From: Diprion similis
Lineage: Eukaryota; Arthropoda; Insecta; Hymenoptera; Diprionidae
Direction: 5' to 3'
Length of the DNA: 64,000 bases
Assembly: GCF_021155765.1 (NCBI RefSeq)
Contig: NC_060109.1
Coordinates: 2,567,001-2,631,000 of the forward strand
The notes beneath the pieces are model-generated. The model did no database searches and was not told the origin of the DNA. It saw nothing but the letters and a program-made list of their open reading frames with translations. Of this stretch, positions 1 through 12,558 are shown piece after piece. A program made the translations under genes and the position numbers. Numbering within the stretch: the first letter of the stretch is position 1; each line of letters starts with the position of its first letter.

Positions 1-1020
1 TTATGTTTTGTAATTTTCAGACAAACATGAGCAGTTCTTTAATTACTTGCTCTAATTCATTAGAGACTAGATTGCACTTTATCCCAGAATTTGTCTCAGT
101 CCAACTGACCAACTGAACGCCATTGCTTCGAAAAATTTCTAACATAGAGTTTCAAGCAATTGTAAGCGGCACAATCTGTTGGAATTTTGGCACGTATTAT
201 GATGGTTTGGAATAAAGAAGTGTGTTTTTGCGTAGTCAACTTTGATACCACATATCTCAGTGTCAGCTATTTATCAACCTAATGACTTCCTTTTTTCATT
301 CTCTCTCTCTCTCTCTCTCTCTATTTGTCTTTAAGGACTTACGTAACAGTGTGAATAAACAATATTGTTTCGTTCATTTCTTCAAAATTGTAAAATATCA
401 AAGCTCAGTCACATTTCCATCTTGAGAATTTTTATACCGCGATAAACAACGAAATTATATTACTATCAGTTTCAAATTTTTCTACTATTTTTCTGTATCG
501 TTGTTTACTTCGACAAGAGATTTTCTCAACACTACGTTATAAACAATACAAGTCTTATCAGACTCTAGTTTTTCCTCCATTTTGCTTGAGAGTGAATAAT
601 TTATAAATGTTTGCAGGCATGATGCCGATAAGGTGTAAAAATTGTGTCGAAAATAAACTTCGCACGTGTTCCGGGATGAGATGTCAGTGAGCCTGAACTA
701 GATGGACAAACATTTGCGTCATCTCGAATCGTCCGTATCCGGAATCCTTGCCGATCAGTCGAGCAACGAACGATACATGCGCTTGGAATTCGCGTCCGAA
801 GGTTTAAAGCGCCATGTGAATCCCGTTCCCTCTCCTTCTTGCGAGCACAATAATTGCCGAATTCCAGTCCACACAAGACGCAGACCGGTAATTATCATAA
901 TACTCAAACTGAGACATCGTCGTCGCGTCGCCGGATCCGTTGGGACGCGACGGGATGAAATAGTGTCGCCGCACTGCCTTCTGGGAGACGCGCGTGGGCC
1001 TCGAACAACGAATTTCGGGT
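1..1020. other. 5' flank of the first gene, no gene seen
   Basis: AT-rich up to about 600, then more GC-rich. It contains a (CT)n microsatellite at 301-322. Short open frames on both strands at 600-1070 overlap each other and show no recognisable protein, so I treat them as chance. Confidence 0.6.
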
Positions 1021-1083
1021 CTTGGCTCTTGGCTCTTGGCTCTTGGCTCTTGGAACTTGAATCTTGAATCTTGAATCTTGAAT
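1021..1083. repeat. 7-bp tandem repeat with two unit types
   Basis: Nine consecutive 7-bp units: four CTTGGCT, one intermediate CTTGGAA, then four CTTGAAT. The array lies about 420 bp upstream of the start codon of the first gene. Confidence 0.95.
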
Positions 1084-1276
1084 CGCGTCTGGTGCCTACT
1101 CTGCCTCCAGGATGCTGTAAACACGCGTGTGGCGCCGAGTCTTCGTCTCGGGTGGAGGGGACGGGGTCGGCGGGTATTTCGAGGAGGGGGGACCGGCTCG
1201 AGGAAGCCCGGCATATAACGAACCGACGTTTACCTGAGGATAGACAGTTCCATACGAGCGCTTCGCACGGTCGTTT

Positions 1277-1282
1277 TATATA
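1277..1282 (+). promoter_or_regulatory. possible TATA box of the secreted-protein gene
   Basis: TATATA in the context TTTTATATACAG lies 225-230 bp upstream of the ATG at 1507. A start site about 30 bp downstream would give a 5' UTR of roughly 200 nt containing an (AAAC)n run at 1350-1374. An arthropod-type initiator TCAGT also occurs at 1436-1440 but lacks a spaced TATA. Position inferred only from motifs. Confidence 0.3.
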
Positions 1283-1506
1283 CAGGCGTTTCAAGCTCAT
1301 CGTCGTCGCGTGACAATTGGCGAAAACTATCGTACAGAATACAATTGGTAAACAAACAAACAAACAAACAAACAAGCTAAAGGGCAGAAAACAAAGACGA
1401 CGCGACGCAGCGATTCTAAACCGTGATTATACAAATCAGTGACTCCGGCTGCTGAAGCCCCAACCGTCACCGAACAAACTTCGGGCATTAACTATAAACA
1501 GTGAAG

Positions 1507-4500
1507 ATGATTCGGTGTTCGATTATCTCGGCAGCTGTTGTGCTGTGTCTTGCTGTCGCCTACAGCGAAGGCTCGGCTATTCCAATGTGGGAATTCCTGT
1601 CGAAGGAAGAAAAAGTAAGTTTTTTTAATCACATTTCACACCACGCAGAAAGGTCGGACGTGTTGTAACATGAACGGCAAATAGTTAGATTAAGGTCCGA
1701 TGGACAAGTTAGACACGTAAGATGTGCATGAGATATCAGTTTGTAATGAGACGCATAATTTGACGAAATGCAAAAACATTTTATTCATTAATAAGTATTA
1801 CTCGTTCTGATATGAACTCCTGTGGGACTTTATTTGGGCCAGGCGGGCGAGTAACCTCTTAAATATACCACAAACGGCTGAAGAGCGTCTTGTATCTTCG
1901 TTATTCTATGGCGCTGCACCAATTCGGTCACTGCCCTTCTAGTCGCGTGCAGCCGCAGAGCAGCGTGTTTCTTATCGCACGCAATCACGTTGGGAACCAC
2001 GGAGCAGCTCTTTCCAAGTACAAGTTCATGACTACACCGCTACATTTATTGTACCGAGTAATTCTTGTCTGGCTTACTCGCACAGACTTGTTGGCGTATT
2101 GATTTACGCCGGGGAAAAGTAGAACACAAATGAAAGCTGATTTGGAGAATTCGTCGACGTGTCTTGGCGATGGAGAAAAATGAGAAATGCACACCTGGCA
2201 AGTTCGTTCGGGAATCCCGATCGACGTCTTTTACTGTCAACTTAATTAGCACAACGAATGCTTGAATACCTTCACTGTTCACACCAATTTTTGTATTACA
2301 TGGACGCGGATGAATCTGGGTCAATAAAAGTATTTAATATCGTATTAATACGGTCCATTGCCACGCGAAGAAGATACGTTCTAGAAGTAAAACGAAAAAT
2401 GTCAGGGAAGCAGCGTAAAATTTAAACCTAAAATTAATTGCATTAGTTCTATAAACTCGAAAGATATAACTTCAAGTACGAAAAGACCAACGATTTGAGT
2501 TGGTGTCCACAATTTTGATACTGACATTATTATTCTGTATTTTCGAAACAATTCTATTCCCGGTAGAAAATAATTACAACAATGAGTCTATATTGATGCG
2601 GAAAAACTAATGAAATAAGTAGGACTTGTATCCGCTTGGATAAAACTTAAAATGGCAAAAACCCATCGCAATTACGCGTTACGTCAGGCTCTAGTCGACC
2701 GGTCAAGAGAGTTTATTACATACGATTGTACGTATATGCCGATTCTGTATTGATAATTGAACGTTTCTCAATGTATGCATGTGCATATTATAATAAATTA
2801 TCGGCGGAACGACTGTTTTATTTAATAAACCAACATATACCGAATTCCATGTACGAATTAAATCGCCACTTTTTTCCTCCCTCTCTCTATATCTATATGT
2901 AGATCTTCTTGTTCACAATATGTAGTTCTGAACCAGTTCGTACAATGGTGTGTAGTCCGGGCATAAAACCGTAATGTAATATGCTGACTTTGTAATGTGT
3001 ACGCCGATTTTATTATGTAACTTAATACGTACACGCATACTGCGAATATTTCCCGGCGAGAATAACGAACGACGATGCCATAACTTTAAAGCCCACTTGC
3101 ATGAGGTGCGAATATTCATGCGTTAGTCAAATTTGAGACCGTAAATAATTTGTATGTGCATATGATTTCATCTCATTGGTATTTCGATGTATATCTCCTT
3201 GCATGGAACGTAACGCTACTTTATTTGGCTACAGTCGAATATTACTAATTGTTATTCGAGCACACGTTTCATTGCGCTGGTCGACATCCATTTTCGGGCA
3301 AAACAACTAATTTGATAGTAATTGAAATTTAATGGTCATCGATACCCACACACGCAATATTTTATAGCCCATTTCATGTCCTAACATTCGGTTCTTAAAT
3401 TTTCGACTATTGCGTTGAACGGTGAGATCATACATGTACAACGATTGCAGGCTTAAATTTAACCTTGTTAAATGCACTTCACTCGCTAATATGTTATTCA
3501 AAAATCCACTTGCAAAATAAATTGCGAAATTGAATTACAGTGAAAGCTGCAATTATAGAGAAGAACAATTAAACCATCAGAAATTTAGCTTCAGCAGAGA
3601 TCAATATAAATCGTTTCGGATTGATCATGTTTCTTCGCTATTCGAATTTTCGAATTATGTTGATCCCCGCGGAATTGTTGAATTGAACAATGAACCCCAC
3701 GATATTTTCTCTTGATGCGATAAACTCTCTCGGTGCAAAAGTATTGCGTGTACGAATCAACCCATGCAAAGTCTCCGAAAACAATTTGAATTTCAATCAC
3801 GTATTCAATTCGTTGTGAAAAGTATTGCCAACGCCCTTATACAAAATGCGCGTCGTGCATATGTAACGGTTCTACAGTGTTACACATTCCCTAGTTTCAC
3901 CAGCTACGTGAGTTGAATTTCAATTATACCTCCGAACGCGGACCTCTTCCTATACAAATTTCAACGCAGACTTTCTCCAGTAAAAGAAAAGTAAATAACA
4001 AAAAGCTCACTGCATCGGTATTCATTCTCCAACTTACTTATTCTCTTCGTTTCTTCACTCGTTAAAAAAACAATACTTGTACTACTTTGATGATCTGACG
4101 AAGCACCAATCAACTCTGTAAAAAGTTGAACTACTGTAGTATATAGATCGCCGATAATTCAAATCATCCTTGAATGTAAGGTACTTCTTTGCATTAAAAA
4201 TTTAACAAGCCGATTGTGATCTGGGAAAAAAATTGATTTACTGCAATCGGTTACTATGGATTCGAAAGTAGACCAGACATAATTAGTTTCACGCCGTCAT
4301 TAGTATAATATTGTATACATGTGTTAAATCTAGAACACGAAAAATTCTTCACGTCGCGTCGCGTTGCGCAAAGCGTCTAACGTCTTTGTTATTATTGTTA
4401 TATTTGATTCCTTTTTTTTATCAGCTTAAGAAATGATTTAAATGCGATAAATGACTTTGAAAAATCGGATACAATTCATCAGTCGTATTTATTTACAATT

Positions 4501-7500
4501 CACATTGAATCTACGCCAAAGTCTCGACGCTCTAAAACAAGCACATTATATATTATCTACCTTGGGATGTAAAAAGGACAAAACAAGAAAATAATAGCTG
4601 TACAATTTATACTTTATCATAGCACAATGATCGGGCTTGCGTAACAATTTCTTTTCCTATTGTTTCAGATGAGTCACTTGTACAGAGTGTTCAGCAAACA
4701 GGTGGCAAAATATTGCGCAGATTCATCGAAGCCTGATTGCAACAAAAATCTGCTAGTCTCAGGCCTCAGAAACCTGGCAAACATGGACGAGGATTATCTC
4801 AACACAATGGACCCCTACCAGCGCGGTGCCACGGAAATGAGTAAGCATTTTCGATTTATTCGATAGTTCATTTTTTCTTTTCACGTATTCGTTCAATTGT
4901 TCGTTTTCCATGTCGCTTTAATTTCGCCGTCATTCATCGTCGGGGACGAATATATAATTTCAAAGATGAAAATAACAGTGGCAAATCCAATGCTATAGGA
5001 ATTTATAACCTATTTCCGTGCTACTAACAGGGTTAGACAATTGAACGCACAATGAACGATGTACGGTTAAATTGATCACGGCAGGATGTGATGGTGAATA
5101 GTCAGGAAATGCGCTTCGCGGTGTTCTTCTATGTACACGTATCGTGATTCGATGTTCAAAGAGGAGATTATGTACAGTCCGTCGTTACCGACCGAGTAAA
5201 ATGTCGCTTATTTTCACTGTAAACAGACTCTGCACATCGCCGATGTGATAAAGCAGTAGATTGTGCAATTCCACATACGATTTTGAACAAAAATAAGCAG
5301 AAACTCTTCTGTTTCGTGCCAGAATGAATGGCACCAGTAAACGCGTTTCTGTAATTATCGGTGATTCAATTACCGAAAGATATTTCGGGCATTTTTACTG
5401 CACGAAACAAAATTTTCTTACATATCTGTGTGCAGCATTGCACTTGGTGATGCACTAGGTGCGACATTTCCGGTTACCAAATGACATTTTACTCCGTCGG
5501 TACAAACTGACTATAGCATTGTCCAAGTCGTCCGATGACTATTCATGTAACTGTGAATCTTTCTGTTCATCTTTCAAACCGATTGTTTTTCTTCCAAAAA
5601 GAGAAAAGTTCGTAGATATAAAATAGAAATATGTAAATGTATAGAAATTGAAAATCTCCGATTCGTAGATTATACATATATATATATATATTGAAATTTT
5701 TTTCATAGCAAAGACAAATTTATGTTATCATACAAGTTATCAATGCTACCAATGTTACAAATTTTGCATACTTACTATGTAGACGATGGTTTGTTCCGTG
5801 CGTTCCGGCACTCAGAATGCATCGTTCTATTTATATCGATGCGTTCGGAACTGGTTATGCAACGAGACATATATATATATAACGCGAAGAAGTAATAAAG
5901 AGATGAAAAAAATTTATCCGGCGAGACGTTGTCGAGTTTAAAAATATACACTTCACTTTGAACTGAAGAAGAAGAAGAACAGGAAAAAGTCCAGTTCATC
6001 CGACACCAAAAATTTCCATAGTCAATTTTTATTACTTGATAATCGTTGTGCCCACCGAAATGTTTTTCGAGTTTTACATAGCGTATAATTTTAACCAGAG
6101 TAACTCTTAATTGACAATATTTAGCGCTTGTTACTTAGTTAGACTAACTGTGACTATATTTTTTTCTTTTTTGGCTTCTCTGTAGTCAACCATGTGCTAT
6201 TTTCTTAAATGTTTACTCGACCATTTCGCGAGTGATTAAAAAATCACTGTCGTAAAATAAATACTTGAAGCATGTATCTAGGACAAACAAGGATGTTATA
6301 AACGCGTAGCTAACTTTTCATACTCAAAGAGTATTCGTACCTCCGTAATTATGTGTGATTTAGTATGTAGTTATAGTTATAGGTTATGCAGCATATCAAT
6401 CTTTCGTTTTGCTTTACAGTTTGGCACGCTTTGTTGACCAACGACGATTTCGAATCTACATTCGAACGTGAGGGAGATTCCTTGTACTACTATTCTGAAG
6501 CTGATCGTTTCGGTGAGTTGAATTCTTACTCTTATAAATAATTAATCTATAAAGAAAATACATACATCCATATACACCTAAATGCACTTGCATGAAAAAA
6601 TAATTATGAAAATAACGAGGAGATGCATTTTTTTTTTTTCTTTCAATATATAAACAAGGTATATCGGGTAGTTTTGAATAACCATGAGAATCGATGAGTT
6701 CTAATAATAATTCTCCACGCTCTTTAGAATGTATATCAAACAGTACATCAAATTTTTTTACACTTCGTTAAGACAGCGATTGTACAGGAATTCAGTATAG
6801 ATACACGCACCTGTAACTAAGGGGATTTTGAAATATGTTGAAAGAACGTTAGCTGAGCGTTATGTCGTCTCCGTCTGTTCCTTTTTTTTTCCTTTCTTCT
6901 TCTCGTCTCCGTACCACAGAGTGATTTCTATCGCTTTCACATTTTCCCCGTGATTTCTGTCTCTGTGATTGTATACGTTAATACTATAAACACGCCATTC
7001 TACAAACGCCATTTTAAACGATGATCTTGAGACCGCATCGTTTAGAGCACTTATCTTCGCTGACAAATTACCGTTTAACCACGTATTATAAGTATTATAC
7101 TTTCTCAGATTTGTGAGATTTCTACTTTTATTGCTCACAGAATTTTGTCTCTTGACGTATAAAAAAAAAAAAAAAAAAAAAAAAACATCCGCCGTCCGTA
7201 AAATCTTTCTTCATCATTTTTCTTTCTGTATGTTAATACTCCGCTGCGTGTAAAATTTTTTGTGAAAGTCTTTCGAGATTCTAGTAACTTGTCTGTATTT
7301 CATGTTCAATGTAAAAAAAATTACTCAGAATTTGAAAACCGTGGTAAAAATTTTAAAATATTTAATTTTTACAAAATAGATGTGGAAAAAATTGATAAGA
7401 TGCCATTTTTATTACTTGTAACAACTCGATTATAATATCGCGATAATTTCTAGTTACGTACGTACGAGGAGCAGAAAAAGGTTCTCAAAATACTTAGAAT

Positions 7501-9862
7501 ATATTTGCTTGATAAATAGAAAGTTTGAGAAGAAAATATACTAAAAAAATTTCACATGGATTCTCAACGACTTCTCATTTAATTACTCCGAGTATTTTTT
7601 AGTCTCTATTCCCGATGATTTCACCAGTAAAATATTTCCCAATCACTGACCGAACATTTTTACGTCGATATCAAAACGGTGTTCACAGACTGCGTAGAAC
7701 CCGAGACAAGTTTATAACATGAGAATGAGAAGATACATGAAATTTATATAACGTAAAATTGAGAAATCTCACGCGCAGTATAAATATCGTATCGAATTAA
7801 TTATTTTCCTGGTTCGTATATATAAATGCAGATGCAAAAGGAATCTTTGAGTGCATTTTTTATTCTGTTTTATTCTCCATTTTTTTTACTTCCCCGCTTC
7901 TTTTTTCTGGCGTATCGTGTTTCAATGACAAGACTTCGACGTATATAAGATACTATTTAAAGAATCAAAATAAAAAAATCATCCTCGTGGTCCTTGGCCT
8001 AGTTGCTGTTGCTGTTTCTGTTGCAGTGTTCTTCACGCGCGTCGTATGACTGACTACCTATAAGCATTTCCATTTGTATAAGTCGCCTACCTTTATACCA
8101 CCTTGTAAATTGTAGTGGAGACGATGACATCTCCGCAGTATTATATACACGCACTTTAATCACGTCCTGCTCGTTAACATTGAACACAATTACCAGCTAC
8201 ACCTTATACTTACACGTAACGCTTCTACCTTCCATGTACTTAAGTTGTTCAACCCCGTTGCTTGTAATGCCTATTTACAATTTCCGCGATCTTGTTGCAA
8301 AAATTTTTGGTTGTAGTATAATGCCTATTTTTTAAACGCAGTTTTTACCCATGAGGTTAAAGTTATTAACGCCAACCTAATTAAATATCGAAGAAAAAAA
8401 TCTATACTGTATTGAAAATTTAAAATGATTTCGGAATAGTTGAATTTACTAGGCCACATAACAATTTCTCCAAAAAATCTATCTCAAAACTAAGCAAATT
8501 TGTTTCAACTTTTGTTAAAATCTAATAATAAATTATAGAATCGAAACGGCAAAATTATTATTTTTACGCGAACTGTCAAAATGTATAAGAAAAAAAGTAA
8601 ATTCACTTTTTGATTGTTGAGAATTGAAGAGTAATTTCAGGTTCGATCAGAAGTCATGTACTGCAGATGCATACATTTATAGTATCTAATTCCGGTATTC
8701 TCGGATCGTGATGCTTCAAGACCGCGCAAAGGCTCGGGCAACACAGCCTCGCCGGTATTGTATTTAAATTCAAGCTCAAGCCGCCTGTCGGAAGTAAGAA
8801 GGTTTTCCCGTTGATATCGACGGCCTTTAACAACAAATAAATTATCATATCGCAAGGCAGTCCCCTCTTCTTCCCTTGGCACATATCTTGCAACGTACAA
8901 CCGCATACAGATAGATACTCGATCAAGTACAGGAATTTGCAATAATCTTGAACTCCGATCCCACGCTTTCTGCTTACATATAGATATGAAACGTACTTAA
9001 TCATGATAAATTTTAAGCAATTATGGAATTGAATAAATTTAAACTGCCGCTGCAGTAATGCGGAAGCAAAATTTAACAGTGTTAACAGCCAACTTGGTAG
9101 CTTTCAAAGGTTATTGCCTTTTGGGCAGGAGATTCATTTGTTTAACGGTTAACGGGAAATTTTCTGATTTCAAATGGATTTCATAAATTTTTGTTATTAA
9201 TTACGTTTCGTTCATTGCTGAAAGCATTGATTTTACTAGAAAAACAAATTGAATGTTATGCTCTTTAAAGAAATCTACAAATAATAGTGACTTTCAGCGC
9301 TGTCAGGATGAAACTCACCAGTGAGATAATGAAAATCGAAGTTGGCAACACTGGCTGCTATAATTAGCGGTATAAAACGACTCGTATCTCCATACTATAA
9401 CCTCAATTTCTTCGTTTTGTTACAGGCGACAACTTTGGCAGTGATAATAACGGCCTTGCTGAAGAGTCTTCGGCGCCTTCCGGCGACTATGTTCGTCCGG
9501 CCGGTCACACTGGGCCTTACTTGATGGGCCCAATGGTGATCCGAGTGCTTCCTGACGGCCGCCCTGTTCCCGGAGATTCGAAACTTCCGCTGCCCCGCGA
9601 CGAGGACGTCGACGATCTGAAGTACGCGAAGTTGCCGTCCATCGCGGAAATCGAGTCGAGGTCTTTTTTCTTCGGCAAGTCGCTTGCCTCGTCGGGAAAA
9701 CCCGCTAAACGACCGATATTCTCCGTCGGGCAGCAGAAACCAAGCGTAATTCTCACTACCAGACGATCCGGAAATCAGCAGAAGAATCCGCTTTTCGACG
9801 ACAGAGCTCGCGGTGAAAAAGATATCTTCGACAGCTACGAGCGATCCATTCGATATTATTAA
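1507..9862 (+). CDS. secreted protein of unknown function, 4 exons, 269 aa
   Basis: Exons at 1507-1614, 4669-4840, 6420-6512 and 9426-9862 join in frame with GT-AG borders (GTAAGT, GTAAGC and GTGAGT donors) and give 269 codons plus TAA. Residues 1-24 are a signal peptide: basic start, hydrophobic core VVLCLAVA, then small residues. Exon 2 carries a Cys-x8-Cys pair around residues 52-61 and the string MDPYQRGA near its end. Exon 4 is acidic and proline-rich, with GPYLMGPMVIRVLPDGRPVP and then PLPRDEDVDDL; basic pairs (KR, RR) occur further on, and the protein ends SIRYY. Similar composition across all exons and clean phases argue for a real gene. The dibasic sites would suit a processed prohormone, but no amidation motif of a known neuropeptide is visible. 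I do not recognise the family. The long introns (3.05, 1.58 and 2.91 kb) hold only AT-rich DNA and simple repeats. Confidence 0.85.
1615..4668 (+). other. intron 1 of the secreted-protein gene
   Basis: 3,054 bp between the GTAAGT donor and a TTTCAG acceptor. Open frames inside are short and unremarkable on both strands; no repeat or nested gene is evident. Confidence 0.75.
6513..9425 (+). other. intron 3 of the secreted-protein gene
   Basis: 2,913 bp from a GTGAGT donor to a TTACAG acceptor. It includes a long poly-A run near 7160-7184 and two overlapping - strand open frames at 8637-9004 with no recognisable motif, which I regard as chance. Confidence 0.7.
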
Positions 9863-12521
9863 AAATCTGAGAAGTTTTCTTGTTATTTCCGTTATTTTTT
9901 CATATCTTTTTTTTTTTTTTTTTTTGATTCGATTTGACAAACGTCAATTATTTTTGACGATATTTTTTAGTGATAGTGATTAACGATTGCTTAGCCAAAA
10001 AAAAAAAGAACAAACACCTTATTCTGATGGAAAAAAATCGTATATAGTTTAACTTTTATATACAACATATGAAGACGCTATGTCGTATGTATGTATATGA
10101 CATACCACATATACCTATGTATGTATGTAGGTATATAGATTTACCGAGAGAAAATCGTCAAACTTGATAGAACGAATGTCCACTGCGCATGCTCGAGCTG
10201 CGTCGGATTTTATACAGGCTGACCACCCTAAGCATGAACTGTCAAACGCGACTTAGGCGTATGGAGGTTACGTGGGCGATACGATTTATTTTAGATCAAA
10301 CAGATCTCGAATAGTTGATGTTGTGATTTCGAAAGGCTTGGAAAACTTTTAATGTTAACTGACTGATGACTGCTACAAGTCATCGTAGAAACATAATTTC
10401 AATTCGTCTCTTGACGCGGTAGAGTTTAATATTTCATCCTTCGTTTCGAGTAAGTTGGCTCCAATGATTTGCAGACGAAAATATTGCCTCAGTAAAATCT
10501 TACCGACAAATTGAGCTCGATTATTTCGCGCATGCGCAGTCGATCATTTGGTCTGATAAGTTTTCACCGTCTGATCTCGGTATGCAAAATATTCGCACTG
10601 ACGATTGGTTGGCTGCACAATATCCGGATAAATAATGTTGACGCGAAACCGCAGGTTTGTGGTTTTTAGTTGATAAAGAGTTGCGTCAAAGTGATGATGA
10701 GGAAGGGTAAAATTTTTATGTCAAATGTCGTTTCGGGATCAGTAAGTTGTACAATGGTAGGGTGATTTCTGAAGATGTTTAGATACAAACATCAGGCTGA
10801 CCATGACGAAACATTAATTTAATAAAATGTGTAGATATTAAGTTAGGGCTAAGATTCGCTAAGTTAATTTCATGCATTCCTATTTATTCAACTTTTAACA
10901 CCTGTTATACATAATTCTAGTATATCTATTAACATTTTTGATATTTCGATTTTACGTTACATATAAAATTTTGAGGACTATTCGGTATTAATACAGCCGT
11001 CTGAGAATTTCGTCGTGTACGTTTGTTATATTTGGAACGGAATCAATAACTGGCACTCTTGATTTTTATACTCTAATAAAGGTACAATGAGATATTGCTT
11101 CGAGACAAAGAGAGAAACCGAGTGAGAAAATGTAGAAAAGATCATGTCGATGATACGAGGAATTCTCATGGTTGAAAAGAACAAAAGTCACTTAAATGCC
11201 CATAATTATATGGGCATAGTAATTCCTTGTAAATATTATATTGTAAATAGCGTAATTTTTGCTACCACCGTTCATCTTCATTTTCGATGTGTATTTTTTT
11301 ATTTTTTTTCTAATACTTCTATTAACTTTTCATTGGTTCGCGGTTGTAATGTGTGATATAATGCGTTGAGGCTCGATTCATTAATCAAAATTCTAACAAT
11401 TATATATCCTTGATTAACGAAGTGTTTTTTTCGTCTTTCTTATTTCTATTTTCGTTGAATCAACACTAAACATACCTGTATGGAATAACTGTGTAACATG
11501 TAGGATTTGTGATAAATGAAAACTAAAAAAAACTAAAAATTACAAATTATAAAATTAAATTTATAAGGAGTAAATTGTGAGTTAAAAGTCACAAAATTGT
11601 ATGTCATATTGATAATACTGATCCAAATCATTAAGAAGAAAAATCTTTTAATTAAGAAAATAATATTTTCTATTTACGTTTTGATTCAAAATATAATAAT
11701 TGCAACGTGAACGATTTGTTCGTGGGCGAAAAAATTTATAATTATTATTCGGTACACGTTTAATTTGTGATGTTACCCATTCGTATTATTAGACGTAATT
11801 ATTCTCACTGTACATATATGTATCTGTATCTATCAAACTATATACAGTAGAAGATAAACTTGATTTATTTTATGTACGTGTTTTCTACGAGATGTACAAG
11901 TTTTTGAACATAATTAAAGTAAAACATGCTTCAAAACAATTGTATTATTTATGTGTTTGATCTATACCATACGTTTCCATCATATTTTTAATACAGTTGA
12001 AATATTTCACAAAGTCTTGCGAATATCAAGTCAAATAATTTCAGTTCCGCTTCTTCTGTATCCAGTATCGAGTCAAGACTCAAGTTCAATTCATAGGCCA
12101 TTTGTTTCAGGTCAAAAACTATAGGTATTCCAATTTCAGATCTTTTTTGTAATGACATATTGCCTAGCTGGTTACCGATTCATGTACTTGTTTCCGTATG
12201 CGGAAATAAGAATATTTTGTTGGGATCTGAAAATGTTGATTGGAGAATCGTGTAAATCGATTTGACTACCATTTGGCACTTGATGTAGACAAATATATAC
12301 ATACATCTGTACGAAATATTCAAATGTATGTATAAAAAAAAAAAAAAAAAAAAAAAAACGAGGTGGATATTCGTCCGAGAACTTCAGTCATCATTTTGTT
12401 TTGCAAATTCGTTTCAAGACAATTTTGATATGCAAAGTGCTACATGAGTTCCTAGTGGGTTGTTATGCACGCATTTTTAACAAACCTACTGTTAGTTAAG
12501 TGAAGCATCAAAGCATCTGCT
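9863..12521. other. AT-rich intergenic stretch with NRF-1-like sites
   Basis: No convincing coding region. The sub-region 10180-10610 stands out as CpG-richer, with TGCGCATGC at 10184-10192, the palindrome GCGCATGCGC at 10528-10537 and an inverted CCAAT box (ATTGG) at 10604-10608. The remainder to 12.4 kb is A/T-rich. A poly-A run lies near 12334-12358. Confidence 0.5.
10528..10537. promoter_or_regulatory. palindromic NRF-1/EWG-like site
   Basis: GCGCATGCGC matches the core of the NRF-1 (insect EWG) binding palindrome; a half-related TGCGCATGC lies 340 bp upstream. Such sites are typical of housekeeping promoters, but no downstream transcript can be identified here. Confidence 0.35.
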
Positions 12522-12558
12522 ATGGCTGTTTGGAAACTAAAATTCCTACCATTGTCAG
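12522..12558 (+). CDS. possible short first coding exon
   Basis: An ATG opens 12 codons (MAVWKLKFLPLS plus one base) and runs straight into a consensus CAG/GTAAGT donor at 12559. No in-frame partner exon was identified downstream. A YY1-like GCCGCCATTTTG motif lies about 100 bp further on. The match to a donor could be chance; treat as a lead only. Confidence 0.2.

Noticed and set aside
601..1375. Overlapping open frames on both strands upstream of the first gene
   Set aside because: No motifs, mutually overlapping, partly made of the 7-bp repeat, and lying in the likely promoter/5' UTR.
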